Below, in pieces: positions 22,301 to 35,600 of a stretch of 64,000 nt of DNA. Position 1 is the stretch's first letter; every line of letters starts with the position of its first letter. Both the position numbers and the translations under genes were made by a program. Under the pieces are notes generated by a model, which saw nothing but the letters and a program-made list of their open reading frames with translations, was not told the DNA's origin and made no database searches. The DNA is from Tribonema minus (Eukaryota > Sar > Xanthophyceae > Tribonematales > Tribonemataceae), in contig JAFCMP010000190.1 of assembly GCA_017506865.1 (NCBI GenBank), forward strand, positions 434,001 to 498,000, in the 5' to 3' direction.

Positions 22301-25300
22301 GCGAGGCTTCGGCTTGCACACCCTGCCTTAGGTGTACTCGCTGCTCACGCACAACACTGCAAGTCCGTGAGGGCCGGGGCATTTGCTGATACAGAGTCAC
22401 GGCAGGGCTCTAGCGCCGAAGCGGGGCGGGCACAACACGTTGCTGGACAGCGCCGCATGGTGTTTCCGAGTTCCCTTCCTCACGAGCGCCGCGCGCAGCA
22501 CGTGTCTGTACCCACCCTTGACTTAGGGTTAGGGCCCAAATCCTGACCTCAACACCGCACCAATGTGTCTCGCAACCTGTTGTGCACTTTGCTGTCCTCG
22601 CCGTCAGCCCTTCATGCAATTGTGCGAGCGTCGCAACGCCCCGTTGGACGCTCACATGCAACTAGGGTCCCAAACCCCACGTGCGCGGCTTGCCATCGTG
22701 AGGTCACCATCTCTGTTCGCACCCAGATCTCTGCCGTAGTCATGCCTGCTGCCGGCCTTCTGCGCACTTGCGGTCCAAACACAGTCATCCTGACACTTCC
22801 ACCATCGCCCTGAAATCACCGCCCCTGAGTTTTTCCCCTGGCGCAGAGCTCTCGCGGCTCCGTGCGCGCCGTTGCTGATGCTCATTGCCACCTGTGCTCT
22901 GCCGCTCCCGTGCGCGCAGGACTGCCTGGACCTTATCGAGGGCCGGCCGCAGGGGCTGCTGGCGATGCTCGACGACGAGTGCCGCATGGGCGTGCGCGGC
23001 AGCGACAAGTGAGGCGTCCACTCAGACTCCCGGCGCGCTTGAGCGAGTCAAGCTTCTGTCGCTTTTGCGTGGTGCACAGTCGGTGCCGTCACGAGCTTTG
23101 AGATGTGCTGGTCCGGTCGAGCTCAGGCGGTCGCTGCTGAGCATCGCTGCGCGCATCGCTGCTCGTCGCGTGCGATGCCGCAGTGTGGCTGGCGCTCATG
23201 GCCTGCTTGCGCAGCGGCGCCTCCAACGGCGCCTCCAACGCTCGCTCGCGCGCACAAGCACGCGACTCCGAAACCACGCGCTGCGGTCATACGAAGAGCG
23301 CATAGGTATAGGAGCACCAAGCGCTTTCTGCTGGGCTATACACCTGATTCACATGCGCACACCCTCTCAGCGCCCGTGCACACGCACAATCCTAACCCAT
23401 ACCCTAACCCTAACCCTCGTGCCGCTGCCGCGCAGGAACTACGCGTCGCGGCTGTACAAGGAGCACGTCAACACCAAGCGCTTCTCAGCGGAGGCGGCGC
23501 TGCAGCGCGAGCTGCGCTTCTCCCTGTACCACTACGCGGGCGAGGTCATCTACAGCGTAGAGAGCTTCCTCGACAAGAACAAGGTGAGATCATGGTTGGA
23601 CAAATGGCTAAGAACGGTGCTTTACCCCCTTAAGACCATGCGGGCGAGGTCATCTACAGCGTAGAGAGCTTCCTCGCCAAGAACAAGGTGAGATGCTAGG
23701 CACCCTTTGGCAAAAAGCATGCGACGAAGGGTACGTACCCCTGCACCAGCATGCGGGGGAAGCGCCGAGAGCTCTTTCGACAAGAACAAGGTCGGATAGT
23801 GCGCGTGCGCCCCTTTGATCAGCTGTTCAAATGACGTGCGAAGGAGGGCCACGTAGAGGGCATGGAGTGGCTGTGCGGCCTTTTTTTGTGTGGACCGCAG
23901 TGAGCAAACCGCGAGTTGAGCCCACCAAACTTAAACCTCAAGAACTTGATGTGTCTCAACTTCAATTTGAACTTGTTTTGCACAGGACGAGCTGCCGCGC
24001 GAGTCCAACGAGCGCTTCGCGTCGAGCTTGTCGCCGCTCCTCGTCTCAACTCCAACTTGACCTTCTTCTGTGCGCGAGCACGTCGCCGTTCCTCGTCTCT
24101 CGACTTCACAACTTGAACTTGTCTTGCGCAGGACGAGCTCCCGCGCGAGTCCAACGAGCTCTTCGCATCCAGCACGTCGCCCTTCCTCGTCAACCTCTTT
24201 GCGCCGCCGGACGCCAAGGGCAAGAAGAAGGACGCCAAGGGCGGTGGCAAGTCCGACAAGCGGCGCACGAGCGGCACCGCCGCCAAGGCGGAGAGCAAGG
24301 ACAAGGCGCCGCCCAAGCCGACCGTCGGCACGCAGTTCAAGGAGCAGCTGCACAACCTGATGGACATGATCCGCGACACGCGCCCGCACTACATCCGCTG
24401 CGTGAAGCCCAACGACCAGGCGCAGCCGGACCTCATCAACCGCCCGCGCGTCATGGAGCAGGTGCGGCGGCTGAGCAGGCGCACGAGATGCACGTTTTCG
24501 ACGTGCGTTTGCATCTTGTTGCAATTTATTCATCATTTTTCGTATCGGAACTGCTTTTTTACTGCCTTGGGGGGCTAGGCTTTGTTGGCGGCGTCCGGCA
24601 CCAGCAGCGGCGCACGCGGCGTGCAGCAGCATCTGTTGTAGTGTGGCTATTGAGGCCGGACTTCATCGATCGCCCGCGCGTCATGAGCAGGTGAGGTGAT
24701 GGTGGCGGAGGCAGCGCTGGCGGTGGCGGCGTGCGGCGGCAGCGACTCCCTGCTTATCGCAAGTGAAACTTGATTGTCCCAACAAAAAAACGCCAGCCGA
24801 CACTCAGAGCTCATTTTGCTTGGCATGCGACGTGGCGCGCATTGTGTTATGCGGCGCCTACATGTATTGAGCACGAGGTAGCCCGATGCGAGCAGTCAAC
24901 GTGCAGCGCTCAGCCCCTGAAGCGCCGACCGCGCAAGAGCTTGCCTCGCAATGGTGGTTGTGATCTCAACCTAACCCAAACCCTAACCCCGGGCGCCTCC
25001 CAAGCTCTGCGGCGAGGCCGCCGCTGCCGCGCTTTTGAGGCTGCGAGTGCGTCGACTGTGGCGACTTGCCGCCGCCTTACGTTGCAGGGCGCCCGCGCCT
25101 CCCAGCAGATTCACAAACTCCGCACATTTCACAGTAGTTTTAAGTCCCTACACTACTGAGCGTTGCTGCCCGTGCGCGCCCCCTGCCCCCCCCCCCGCCG
25201 CGTGCAGCTGCGGTACGGCGGTGTTCTGGAGGCGGTGCGCGTCGCGCGCAGCGGCTTCCCCGTGCGCCTGCCGCACAAGGAGTTCTACGCACGCTACCGG

Positions 25301-28300
25301 CCGCTGCTGCCGCTCGCGAGGTGCGTTTGGGGGCAACTGCGTGCGCGCACCCCTGCTGCAGCGCTCAGCATGGTCATCGTTTTCTGGTGTTCTGAAACTG
25401 CGGTTGTGGTTTGAGCGCCGCTGCTGCTGCTCGCCTGGTGCGGCAGTCGTCGCCGACGCCCCCCTGCTGCAGTGCTCAGTATATGTGTGCGATTCCTGGC
25501 ATATGCCTTGAATAGGATTTCACGATATGCACCGCCGCGAAGCAGAAGGTCCACTCGGTCGTTGCAGGCGGGGCCCCTGCTGCGGTACTCTGGGTCACGA
25601 TGCGCCACTGCCGGCGCTCGCAAGACCCCGCTGCAGCCTGCCTGGCACCTGCTGCTGCGCGCACGCGCATACCGCTTGTGCCGCGCTGCAGACACTCAAT
25701 GCCGACACTGTCTCTTCTGGGGCGCGTCGTGCATGCCATCGGCTGACGCGCTTCGTTGCTGCTACTGCTGCTGCTCTCCGCTGCGCCGCGCCGCCGACCG
25801 CAGCGAGGCGAAGGTGACGACGAACGCGACCGCGTTCAAGAACCTGCTCCGGAAGTTCCCGCTGCACCTGCGCAACGAGGTGCGTCCCCGCCTAGCGCTG
25901 CAGCAATTCAAGTTGAAGTTGACTGCAGAGCACGAGCGCAGCAATGTGGAAATGCCTGCAACGTCACGTCCCCTGTGGCCGACATCTGCAGCGGAATGTG
26001 AACATCTCATTTCATGCGGGTGCGCTCAGGGTTAGGGTAAGGGTGAAGGTTTGGGTTAGCGCAACCGCGCACGGGACACCACCGACGCCGCACGGGAGAC
26101 CACCACAGCCGTGTCAGCGCATGCGCATCAGACGCGCCAGCCCTTGCCTCATGCTGCTGCGTGCACGTCACCTCAGCGCATGCAGGCCGTTTCCGTCGCT
26201 GCAAGCGCGTGCGGGAGCAGCCTGTCGCGGCATAGCGATTTACTCTGAAAGCTGAACGCCCTGTCAAATGAATCCCACTGACCCTGTCTGCACTTGGTGT
26301 CTACCGCCATACTAACCCCTGCACCGTGCTGCTCGGCCGCGCGCGACAGACGGCGGACTCTGCGCGGCGGCGCTGCGAGGAGCTCGTCAAGGCCGTCCTC
26401 GTCCCCATCATCATGCACTTCAAGAACATTGCCGCGGACACCATCCAGTTTGGCAAGACAAAGGTGCGCGCCGCCGCCACCGCGCCGCTCCGCCGACCAT
26501 CACCGCGCTATGCTGCCATTGCCCTGCTGCAGCAGCGGTGGCACACCTGTCCCCCCCTTACAATGGGTGTTGACGGGTCGAGACCGTAGCCTAGCCGTCG
26601 CGCGCGGCGCTGCCGTTCCCGCAGTGCCGCCCCCGCGTTTCTCAGGGTTTGCTCTAACCCCGACGCTGGTGCAGTCGACCGCCTGCGCTACTGCGGCCGC
26701 GAACTCGCGGCTCCAACGTCGCATCACTGATGCTGCGCAGCCTAGCGCCGGCGTGCGCCGCAGTGGTCGCAGCACGCTCGCGGTGATGTGGTGCTTGTGG
26801 CGCCTTGTTCCTGACCTGTGCACACGCCATGACTCGAAGTCCCACCTGTCCCCAGCGCTCGACCCTGGTCGTCCCGCTTGCGAGGTCCTTTTCGCATTGC
26901 TGCGCCCTCGCGCGTCCGTGCCGCGGCGCGCAGGCATGACCCGTTGCATCTCACCATGAGTGCGCTCCTGGAACTTGAGCTTGAAGACATCAGCAGTGTC
27001 TGATCACGCGCCGTTCTGCGTTGGTGTGTCTGCGCGGCCGTCCGCAGGTTTTCCTGCGCAAGAACTCGTACGACCTGCTGGAGATGCTGCGCAGCCGGCG
27101 CATGGCGGACGCCGCCGTGTCCATACAGGCCATCGTGCGGGTGAGCCGTGCACCACATTCAACTTCAACTGAATTCACATGATGTACAGTCACGCGCGCC
27201 CTGCGTCCTCTGCAGTGTGCCACATCAACGTCAGCTGCAGGCATGGGGACACCTGCGCCTTGCGTTCTCTGCATTTTCTTTAAGTTCTGGTCGCTCCTGA
27301 ACTCTGGCTGTGCGTGGTTGTTGCACAACGTACTTGTCGCTCAGCGCGTGAGCAGGTGTGAATTCTTGCGCTGCGGTGCCGGTGTGCTGCCGGTGTGCAC
27401 CAACGCTATCATCCACTTTGATGCTGTTCAACCGCTTTGTCCTGGAGCGTTCACCGCGGCTCTGCGCAGACTCTCGCACCTTTGCCCGCCAGTGCCTGCT
27501 GGGGCCATGACTAGCGGGCCCCAAGCGGGACGCGGCCACCCGCTGATTCTCAGCAGTCACAGCTGCCGTGCTGACGCCAACTCTAACCATAAGGGCGCAG
27601 GTGTGCAGGGGCTTCAGGCCGCGCCCAGCAGCCACGTGTCCTGCTTTTTTTGCGTGCGAGCCATTCTTTTATATGCTCATTAGCGTATGTCGTCGTGCAT
27701 GCTGCTGCGCAGGGGTTCTTGTATGCCAAGGTCTACAGGACGCAGCGCAATGCGGTCGTCACACTTCAGGTACGCACATGGACTCTTGTGGTAGGCACAT
27801 GATCAGAGCTCGTTGTTGACACGTGCGCTCTCTAACAGCAAGGTTGAATTGGGATTACTGTGGTGCATGCGTGGGTGTTGAATGTGATAACCGCCGTCGC
27901 TACACTTCACGTGCGCACTTTGGTCATCGCAGGTGCATGCCAACAGCAATTCGTTTTTGACTGCGTTCATCTCACCCCCTCCCCCCCCCCCGCTTCGTGC
28001 GCACGCGCAGAGGTACATGCGCGGCTTCATCGCGCGGCGCCTCGCGCAGCAGCTGCGGCGGCGGCGCGCGGCGACGCGGCTGCAGGCGCTCGCGCGGCGC
28101 GGCGTCGCGCGACGGCGCTTCAACCGCCTCAAGCGCGGGGTCATCTGCCTGCAGGTGCGACGCGCGCCTAGAGTTAGGGTTAGGTTAGGGTTAGGGTTAG
28201 GCCTAGCGCCGCGCCCTTGCGTTGCGGTGTCTGAGGCGCCGCTCTCGTGCGCGCTGCGCATTACACGATGGCGGGCCAATATATTGTGGTGCTGAGAAAG

Positions 28301-29567
28301 TGGGCGTGTGTCGGTGGTGCGGCGCGTTGCGGACCGTCGCGTGCGCCGCTCGTGCGCTGCATCCACGCGAGTGGTGATGTCAACTCGGGGAGCTGTCGCA
28401 CGGACGTGTTGCGGTTGGCCTCATTACAACACCCTGCGATGACGGCGCGTGTTGATTAGACTATGCTTGCGCCCTTCTGCCTGAACTTTTCGGCATGACA
28501 GTCTCGGCTGCATCACGGTCTCGGCAGAGAGTGGAGATGTCAACATGGGTGGTGTGGCACACTCACGTAGCGGTTGACTTTGTCACAACAGCTTGTGCTG
28601 ATGGCACATCCTCAATGCTTGCTTGCGTCGCCTGTCTGAACTTCAATGTTGCAGTCTCGGCAGCGCGGCTGCGTTGCGCGAGTGGCCTACATGGTGCTGC
28701 TGCAGCAAGTGAAGGCCACCAAGTTGCAGGTGAGCAGCCAACTTCACATTGAAGGCTAATAATACTCTTCCAAGTAGCGCAGCTTTGATTGCAGTTGTGT
28801 CTTGCTGTGATGTGTCTGGGGCTGGGATTGCTCTACAGTGATGGCATTCTTGTCCCGCAGTCGCAGGGCGACGCCAACGAATTTGATGCATGGCATGTGA
28901 TGCACTGCAGATACTGCTTTCTCTGAAGTGTGCCCATCAGAAAGCTAGGCAGCTGCGCACATTGTATCTCATGTTCTGGCATTGGAGGGCATGCGGTGCG
29001 GTGCGCCACGCAGCGCGATGACGACAAACTTGTGAGATTTTTTTTGCAACCACCTCCCTTGCGGTCACAGCCGGCGCCGTGGTGTGATTGCGCATCCCCC
29101 ACCCTAGCTCTTGTCTACATGGGTTCCCTTGTTTCTTCGGTTTGATTGCGCAGGCATGGGGCAGGGGCTCTCCGCGGCGGCGCGTACGTGCCGCAGCAGC
29201 GGCGACCACGGTCGTTGGTGGAAGGCATTTGCGGCTAACCACGCCTTGTCACGTAGAGCTCTACGACCTTTTGATTCGACTCCATGATGGCGCAGCCCTA
29301 ACCCTAGCTCTCTACACGGGTTGATGTTGTTTTATACCTACCTACCGCAGGCGTGGGGCAGGGGCGCGCCGCGGCGACGCGCGTACGTGCGCCTGCGCGG
29401 CGCGTGCATCGCGCTGCAGTGCGCGCTGCGGCGGCGCATAGCCAAGGCGACGCTCAAGCAGCTGCGTACCGAGGCCAAGGACGTCGGGTGAGCGCTGCTG
29501 CCGCTGCTGCATGCGCGTGCGCGCATACCCTGCCCCCTCTGTTGTTATTGTGAATATATTATATAAA

Positions 29568-29602
<35 letters not shown>

Positions 29603-32600
29603 CGTCAAATTTTTGAGTGCTGCGAGGAGAGCGCACAGGAAAATAGATGTGGCAGCGCTCAGCAGTCGAGCATCCGCGCCGGATTGCCAACCCTATGGCT
29701 TGGGCCAGGGCTGAAACCAGGTGGATTTGTGTGTGCTGTTCAAGTGCAAGCCATGCTGCATTGGCTCAAGAGGCCAACAGTGTTAGAGTAGGCTACGAGG
29801 CAGACCCTAATCCCATCTCTACCCCAAATTCTGACTCACTTCAACCACTCGTCGTCGCCTGCGCACCGTGCCCGCGTCGTGCGCAGCAACCTCACGCACT
29901 ATAGAAGAAGAGGCCATCCTGTGTTGGGTCAACAGCCCCATATGCTGCGGCGTCAGCAAGCTGCGGCGTCAGCCGATAAGGCTCAGGGCATGTCGAGGTG
30001 GCTATCACGCAAGTCCAGACCCTTATGGGTGTCCAAAACCCTGACTCACTTCAAACACGCATCGTCGTCCGCACGCCGTGTGCGCGCTCGCCGCGCATAT
30101 GCCCATATGCAAGCTGCAGCCTCAGCACGAGGGCACGACAAGGGCCAGGGCACAATACAGATAGTGCAGGCTATCAGGGACGCCCCAACCCGATCTCTAT
30201 CCCAAACCCTTTCTCAAACACTCATTGTCGCCTGCCCGCCGCGCCCGCCTCACACGCAGCAACCTCAAGCGCGACAACGAGAAGCTCAAGGAGGAGATGG
30301 CAGCGCTCCGGGAGATGGCGCGCAAGGCGGCGGCGGAGCGCGAAGCCGCCGCCGCCGCCGCCGCTGCCGCCGCCGCGCAGGCCGCCGCGGCCTCCGCCAG
30401 CGCGGGCCTGCAGGGCGAAGCTGAGGAGCTGCGGAAGCGCGTGGCAGAGCTGGAGGCGCAGCTGCAGGTATGTATGTATGCCTTCAAAATTGGCTTGAAG
30501 TAGAAGTTTGAATTAGAAGTAGAAGTAGTCAAGTATGCATGTATACCTTCAAAAAAAGCGGTTTCAAGGAGCAGAAGAAACAGTAGTACAGGGTGGTGGC
30601 CGCAACATGTGTTCGCTTTCTTATACGAGATCGTCTTGCTATGTAGTCCGGCGCTTGGGTCTTTGAGGGGCCAGCCCCCGTGCGGTCGATCGCCGGCGCT
30701 GCACGCTCCGGCATCGCACGGATTACTGGCTCCCTCTCGCCCATGTAGTGTCTACGCGACATGCGCGCTGCTGCCCGTGTGAGTGGCGCGCCGCTCTGCG
30801 CTTGCTGCGTTGCGGCAAATGAGGCAGCGTTAGGGACAGGCTTAGCGTTAGGGTTAGGGCTAGGATTAGGGCGCTGCCCGCTGCAGCCGCGCTGGCACAA
30901 CGTGATTAAGCATCCAGCACTGCTGCTTACGCGCACACCGCACCGCTCTCGCCGCCACCGCCGAGCCGCAGGAGACACAGACAGCGCTGCAGACGGCACG
31001 CGGCGACGCCGACGCCGCACGCGCAGAAGCCGCCGCTGCCCAATCCGACGCCGAGGCGGCGCGCGCCGAGGCAGCGGTGGCGCACGCCAAGACGGAGGAG
31101 GTCATGGCGCAGTTGCAGGCCGTCGTGGAGGAAGACTCGGCGGCGCAGGCGGACATCGTCAATGATCTTCAGCAGCAGCTGGAGGAAGCGCGCGCGGAGG
31201 CGGCGGCCGCGGCGGCGGATGCGGCGCGCGCGCGCGACGAGGTGAAGGCCGCGGTGGCGGCGACGACGGTGGCGGCGGCGGCAGCAGCAGCGGCGGCGCC
31301 TGCTGCTGCGGCGATTGCGGAGGGCGCGGCGGAGCCAGCGACGGTGTCGCGTTCGGGTGAGCACAGCGCCAATGACTGTTTGTGGACTGTTGTTGCCTGG
31401 GCGGTGGAGTCCTGCGAGGCTGCGGCGGCAGCAGCGCTGCACGATTGCGCATGGTGTGCGGCTGTGGCGCGCTGCGAGTCCGTTGCGGGGTCAATGCGGA
31501 GTGCCTGTTGCGGTCAACGTCGATGGACGTGGAAGCACCGTCGCTGCACCCAGCAGCAGCAGCAGCACCAGCAGCACCAGCACCAGCACCAACAGCAGCG
31601 CCGCAGCAGCGGCAGCAGCATCTGGCGCAGCTACACCGTTGCTTCGTGATCTTGTGTACATGGCTATCCCCCCCTACCGCACCTCGAAACCCTAAAATAA
31701 AATCAACTCTGTCTGAACTTCAACTCGGCATTGTCGCTTCCGCCGCTGCAGTGGACGCGCCCGCTGCGGCAGACGGCGCTTCCGCGGCGGCTGCGGAGGC
31801 AGCAGCGGCAGCGGAGCTGGAGGTTGCAGTGCTGCGCGGCCAGGTTGCGGAGCTCAAGTCGAGCCTTGAGGCCGCACACAAGGTGAGGCGTCTCACGCAC
31901 AGTACTGATGGTTCTGTTTTAGTTGATTTTTGCAGTACTTGGTGTACTTCACTTCACACCAGGCAGCACGCACATGATTTGATGTTTCTTACCACACAGA
32001 TTGCTCATTCAGGTAGTGTACTTCAAGTGCGCATACGCAAACACCGTCGGACATTCAGGATGAGCTCTCCATGAGTGGTCCCAACTTCAAGTACGCACCT
32101 GAGCACGCCACAGCGTGCTAGGGCCATGTTTAGTTCACTTGTGTACTCCATGGCAGACCTCTGTACCTTCTCTGTCCACGCGGTGCACTCCATGGTCGTC
32201 TGGCGCTGCAGTGGGCACCAGATTGCTGACCTCAACTCACGACCTCAGAAGTCCGAAGGTACTGCTGAATCGGTGACTCTGACGCAACAGCAGTACAGGA
32301 AGCAGCACACCACGATGTTGACGCCCGCGAGTCGCAGGGTTAGGGTTAGGGTTAGGGTTAGGGTTAGGCTAACCAGGGTTAGGGTTAGGGTTAGGGTTAA
32401 GGTTAGGCTAACCCCTAACCTTAACCCTAACCCTAACTCCTAACCCTAACCCTAACCCTAAGTGCACCCATGTTCCGCGGCCAACCCGCCGTGTGATTTG
32501 CATACAATCCCGATGCGGTCGTGTGATTCGTATACAATTTCGATGCTGTCGACAAGCAGTGCGTTCGTCGGCACGGCCGCGGAGCGCTGCAGCCCGACGT

Positions 32601-35600
32601 TGCTGTCGCGCCAGCAGCGCGTACCTAGCATATTCCAGCAGTGGAGAGCAACGTCCCAAAAGCAAAACACCGCCCGCCACTATAGTTACAGCATGCATTA
32701 TATGATACTTATCACGTGGTTGCTCACTTTCACTACGACGCGCTCGCACCTCACCCACGCTCACGCCTCCCTCTATCCCCCCCCCCCAACCCAATCCACG
32801 CGCATCCTTAACCTGTACCCATACCTACCCATTCCGCGCGCGCGACGGCAGGCGCGAGCGGCGGCGCAGCACGCGGCCGCCGTGGCCGAGGCCTCCGCGC
32901 CGCACGCGCACAGGGACGGCGACAACGGCGCGCCCGTTGGCAAGGCAGCAGCGCTCAGCGACGGCGGCGATGGCACCGCGACGCCGCTGCCCGCGCGCTG
33001 GGACGCCAACAGCGACGGCGAGCTGTCCCTCAGCGACGACGACAGGCTGGCCAAGCTGGTGAGCGCTGCTGCTGCCGCGGGCGCGTGCGCGCGGCGCGCT
33101 GTCGTGTGCAGAGGGGTCCTGTGTGCGTGTGCATGGTGTTTGGGGGGTCTGTAAGCCAGTGAGCGCTGCCATGCGTGTGCGCGGCACTGGGGAGGCCGTG
33201 GTGTGTGTCTGCGTGCGAGCGCAGGGAGCTCTCTCTTGTGTGCGCAGCGCGCGAGCGCGACGGGTTCCGTGGCTCCTGTAGGCAAAGTCGACTCTCGCGC
33301 GCGTGCCGCACGTGCGTGCGACGGCCGGTTGTGTGTGTGTGCGCATGCGCTGCGCGCTGTACGTCCAAGTACAAGCAGCGCTGTCGCGGAGCAACAAGAT
33401 CAAGCTGCGCCAGCCGGCTGAGCGTTGCTGCATGGTCATGTCTTGGCATGCCGGGCGGATAGCTTTGGTCATGTACTTGCGAGTCGCAGCGCCTGTTCTC
33501 ACTGTACATCAACCACCAACTGATGGCGGCAGCAGCACTGTGGTGAATTGGTCGCATTCGCATGGGGGTTCATGCCCATCAGCTGAGCGCACAGCTCGAG
33601 GGCGCGATGCCGGACACATCAGCTGAGCGTTGAGCACTTGCTGAGCGTTGAGCACACTTTGCTGAGCACTGAGCGCTTGCTGAGCGCTGTGCACTTGCGG
33701 ATGCGCCGCAGGTCGCCCAGCTGGAGGAGGAGAAGGCGGGGCGCATTGTGCTGGAGCAGGAAAAGGCCGCGCTGCTGGCACAGGTGTGTGAAACATGGCA
33801 TCTCGCTTGATGATCTTCCTTTTGTGTGGCTGCGCTCTCCTCTCCACACAGGCAGTTTTTGACACGATCACATGGCTGTTTCGTGTGTGCGCCGAAGTGC
33901 AGGTTGTGTGTGTCCACGTGCATGCATGGAGTTGTGCCACGAACGCTCTTGGCCACGTGCGCAGCGGCTCGCAGGCGGGCCTCGCCTCTCGGAAGCCGTT
34001 CACAGCCGCCGTGCTTGCATTGCAGTGCGCGCGTCAGCACATAGATACTGTGCCATCCTGTAACCCTGGTTCACCCACACTGCGGTGCGTGTGCTCGTGG
34101 CACTGCTCCACAGGCCGCGAAAGCGGCGGAAGAGCTGGCCGCGCTGCGCGCCGCATCCGCCGCGGCGACGTCCGCCGCCGCCGCCTCCGCCGCCGCCTCC
34201 GAGAGTCGCGCCAAGGTGAGTTTGGGCGGTGGTGCTACGCGTAGCTGCTGCTCGACAGACGCTTCTGCACTTTGTTGTGTCGACTCTGAGGTGTTGAACT
34301 TTGAGGAATCCCTTGGCCGGTGGCGTTACATCTGCTGCATGCGGGTCACGATCGACGCGGCGCGTGCGCAGCGCCGCCAGGGGCATGCGCGATGCGCATT
34401 GTGCGGCGCCACGAAGTGTGTTCTGCTCTCCTGACAGCAGCGAACTGTAGCGCACGTGCTGGAGAGCTTCTGCGCAGCCTTCCGCCATCACTGGCAAATT
34501 TCTTAATGCAGTCACTCTACGGTGACCGACGGCGTTGCGCACTGGCACTCCCAACCGTCAGCGGCGGACACCAAACACATCCGCCGTTCACGCATACGAC
34601 TCAACTAGGGTCAGGGATTAGGTTAGGCTTGTGCCGCACGCATAGCAGGAGCAGATTGCAGGTCAGCTGCCATGCGTCATGCCGAAGCGCTCTTGGCATC
34701 CCCAGCAGGCCCTGCGTATGCCGCTGCGCACTGCCACCGGCGGAAGCAACGCATGACGCGCACCTGCAGCTTCATGACTGTGCCTGCGGCAGCGGCAGCG
34801 CCACTCGCAGCGGCGCCTTGCGTTTCTAGCACGTCATGTTCGAGCCGCAGCGCACCCCTCTGCCCATGCTGGCAATCGCCTTCGCGCAGTCACGCGCTCT
34901 TCTGCCATCGTCAGCAATCACCTATCTTCATGCAGTCACTTTGCAGAGCAACTGACCCCCCCCCCCCCCCCCCCCTCCGCAGCGCGAGGAGCGCCTCACG
35001 CGCCTGCAGCTCGACGAATCCGCACTCACCAGCGGCAGCGGCGCCGGCGTCGCCGGCAGCATGCATGGCGCCGGCCACTCCCACCACCACGCGGGCAAGC
35101 AGACGCCGTCCGGCGGCGGCGGCGGCATGGCGTCGCCGTCTGCGCGCGGGCACCACCGCGCCGCCACCGCCGTGCCGCGCGCGCGCGCCGCCGAGATGGG
35201 CAGCCCGCGCTCGCCGCCGGTGCGCGGCAACAGGTGGGCGCCGTGACGCACATGCCGCTGTGACGCATGTGCATGTGCATGTGCACAGTGGCAGGGCTGT
35301 CTTTTTTTTTTTCCGATGGCGTTCCGAAGTGCAGGGGCACTTGCATTCTCGACGGCCCCAGAGCACGGTAGAGCTGGAAGAGATGGGCAGCCCGCGCTCG
35401 CCGCCGGTGCGCGGCAGCAGGTGCGCGCGCTTGTGTTTGGGTTGATCGCTGCTCAGGGCGCACAGAAGCGCAGGGGCTCAATACGCTGCTCACTCGCCCG
35501 CAGTACCGGTGCACGGCAACAGGTGCGTGCGCTTGCGGTTTTAAGTAGTTCTGCTTGGGGCGCGCAAAGACGCAGATGATCGGGACAGCGCGCAGTCGCC

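Larger units (their letters stand above)
10383..26463 (+). other. Myosin exons 1-19: N-terminal barrel and motor domain
   Basis: Exons: 10383-10484, 11580-11720, 12910-13005, 13461-13601, 14282-14470, 16737-16934, 17286-17363, 18572-18667, 19089-19174, 19850-19966, 20756-20894, 21647-21715, 22064-22189, 22920-23008, 23436-23583, 24132-24461, 25208-25320, 25804-25879, 26350-26463. Motor landmarks: P-loop GESGAGKT (183-190), switch [11 protein letters not shown], switch II DIFGFE (about 470), actin-binding RCVKPN (about 696), and a converter ending IQFGKTK. The TEDS-rule position, 16 residues before DALAK, is Glu, which predicts constitutive rather than phosphorylation-gated actin activation. 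Loop 2 in exon 16 is long and lysine-rich ([17 protein letters not shown]). A short extra segment, [13 protein letters not shown], precedes the P-loop strand. Confidence 0.92.
27048..29487 (+). other. Myosin exons 20-24: IQ neck
   Basis: Exons: 27048-27140, 27713-27769, 28011-28154, 28655-28729, 29351-29487. Each boundary falls inside an IQ motif, between the conserved Gln and the [50 protein letters not shown]. This regular splitting decided the acceptor at 28655 over the alternative at 28664, which would drop SRQ and break the IQ spacing. Six IQ motifs fit a class V/XI-length lever arm. Confidence 0.88.

Noticed and set aside
32336-32460. A true chromosome end
   Set aside because: The tract lies inside an intact myosin gene and is flanked by exons of the same gene on both sides.
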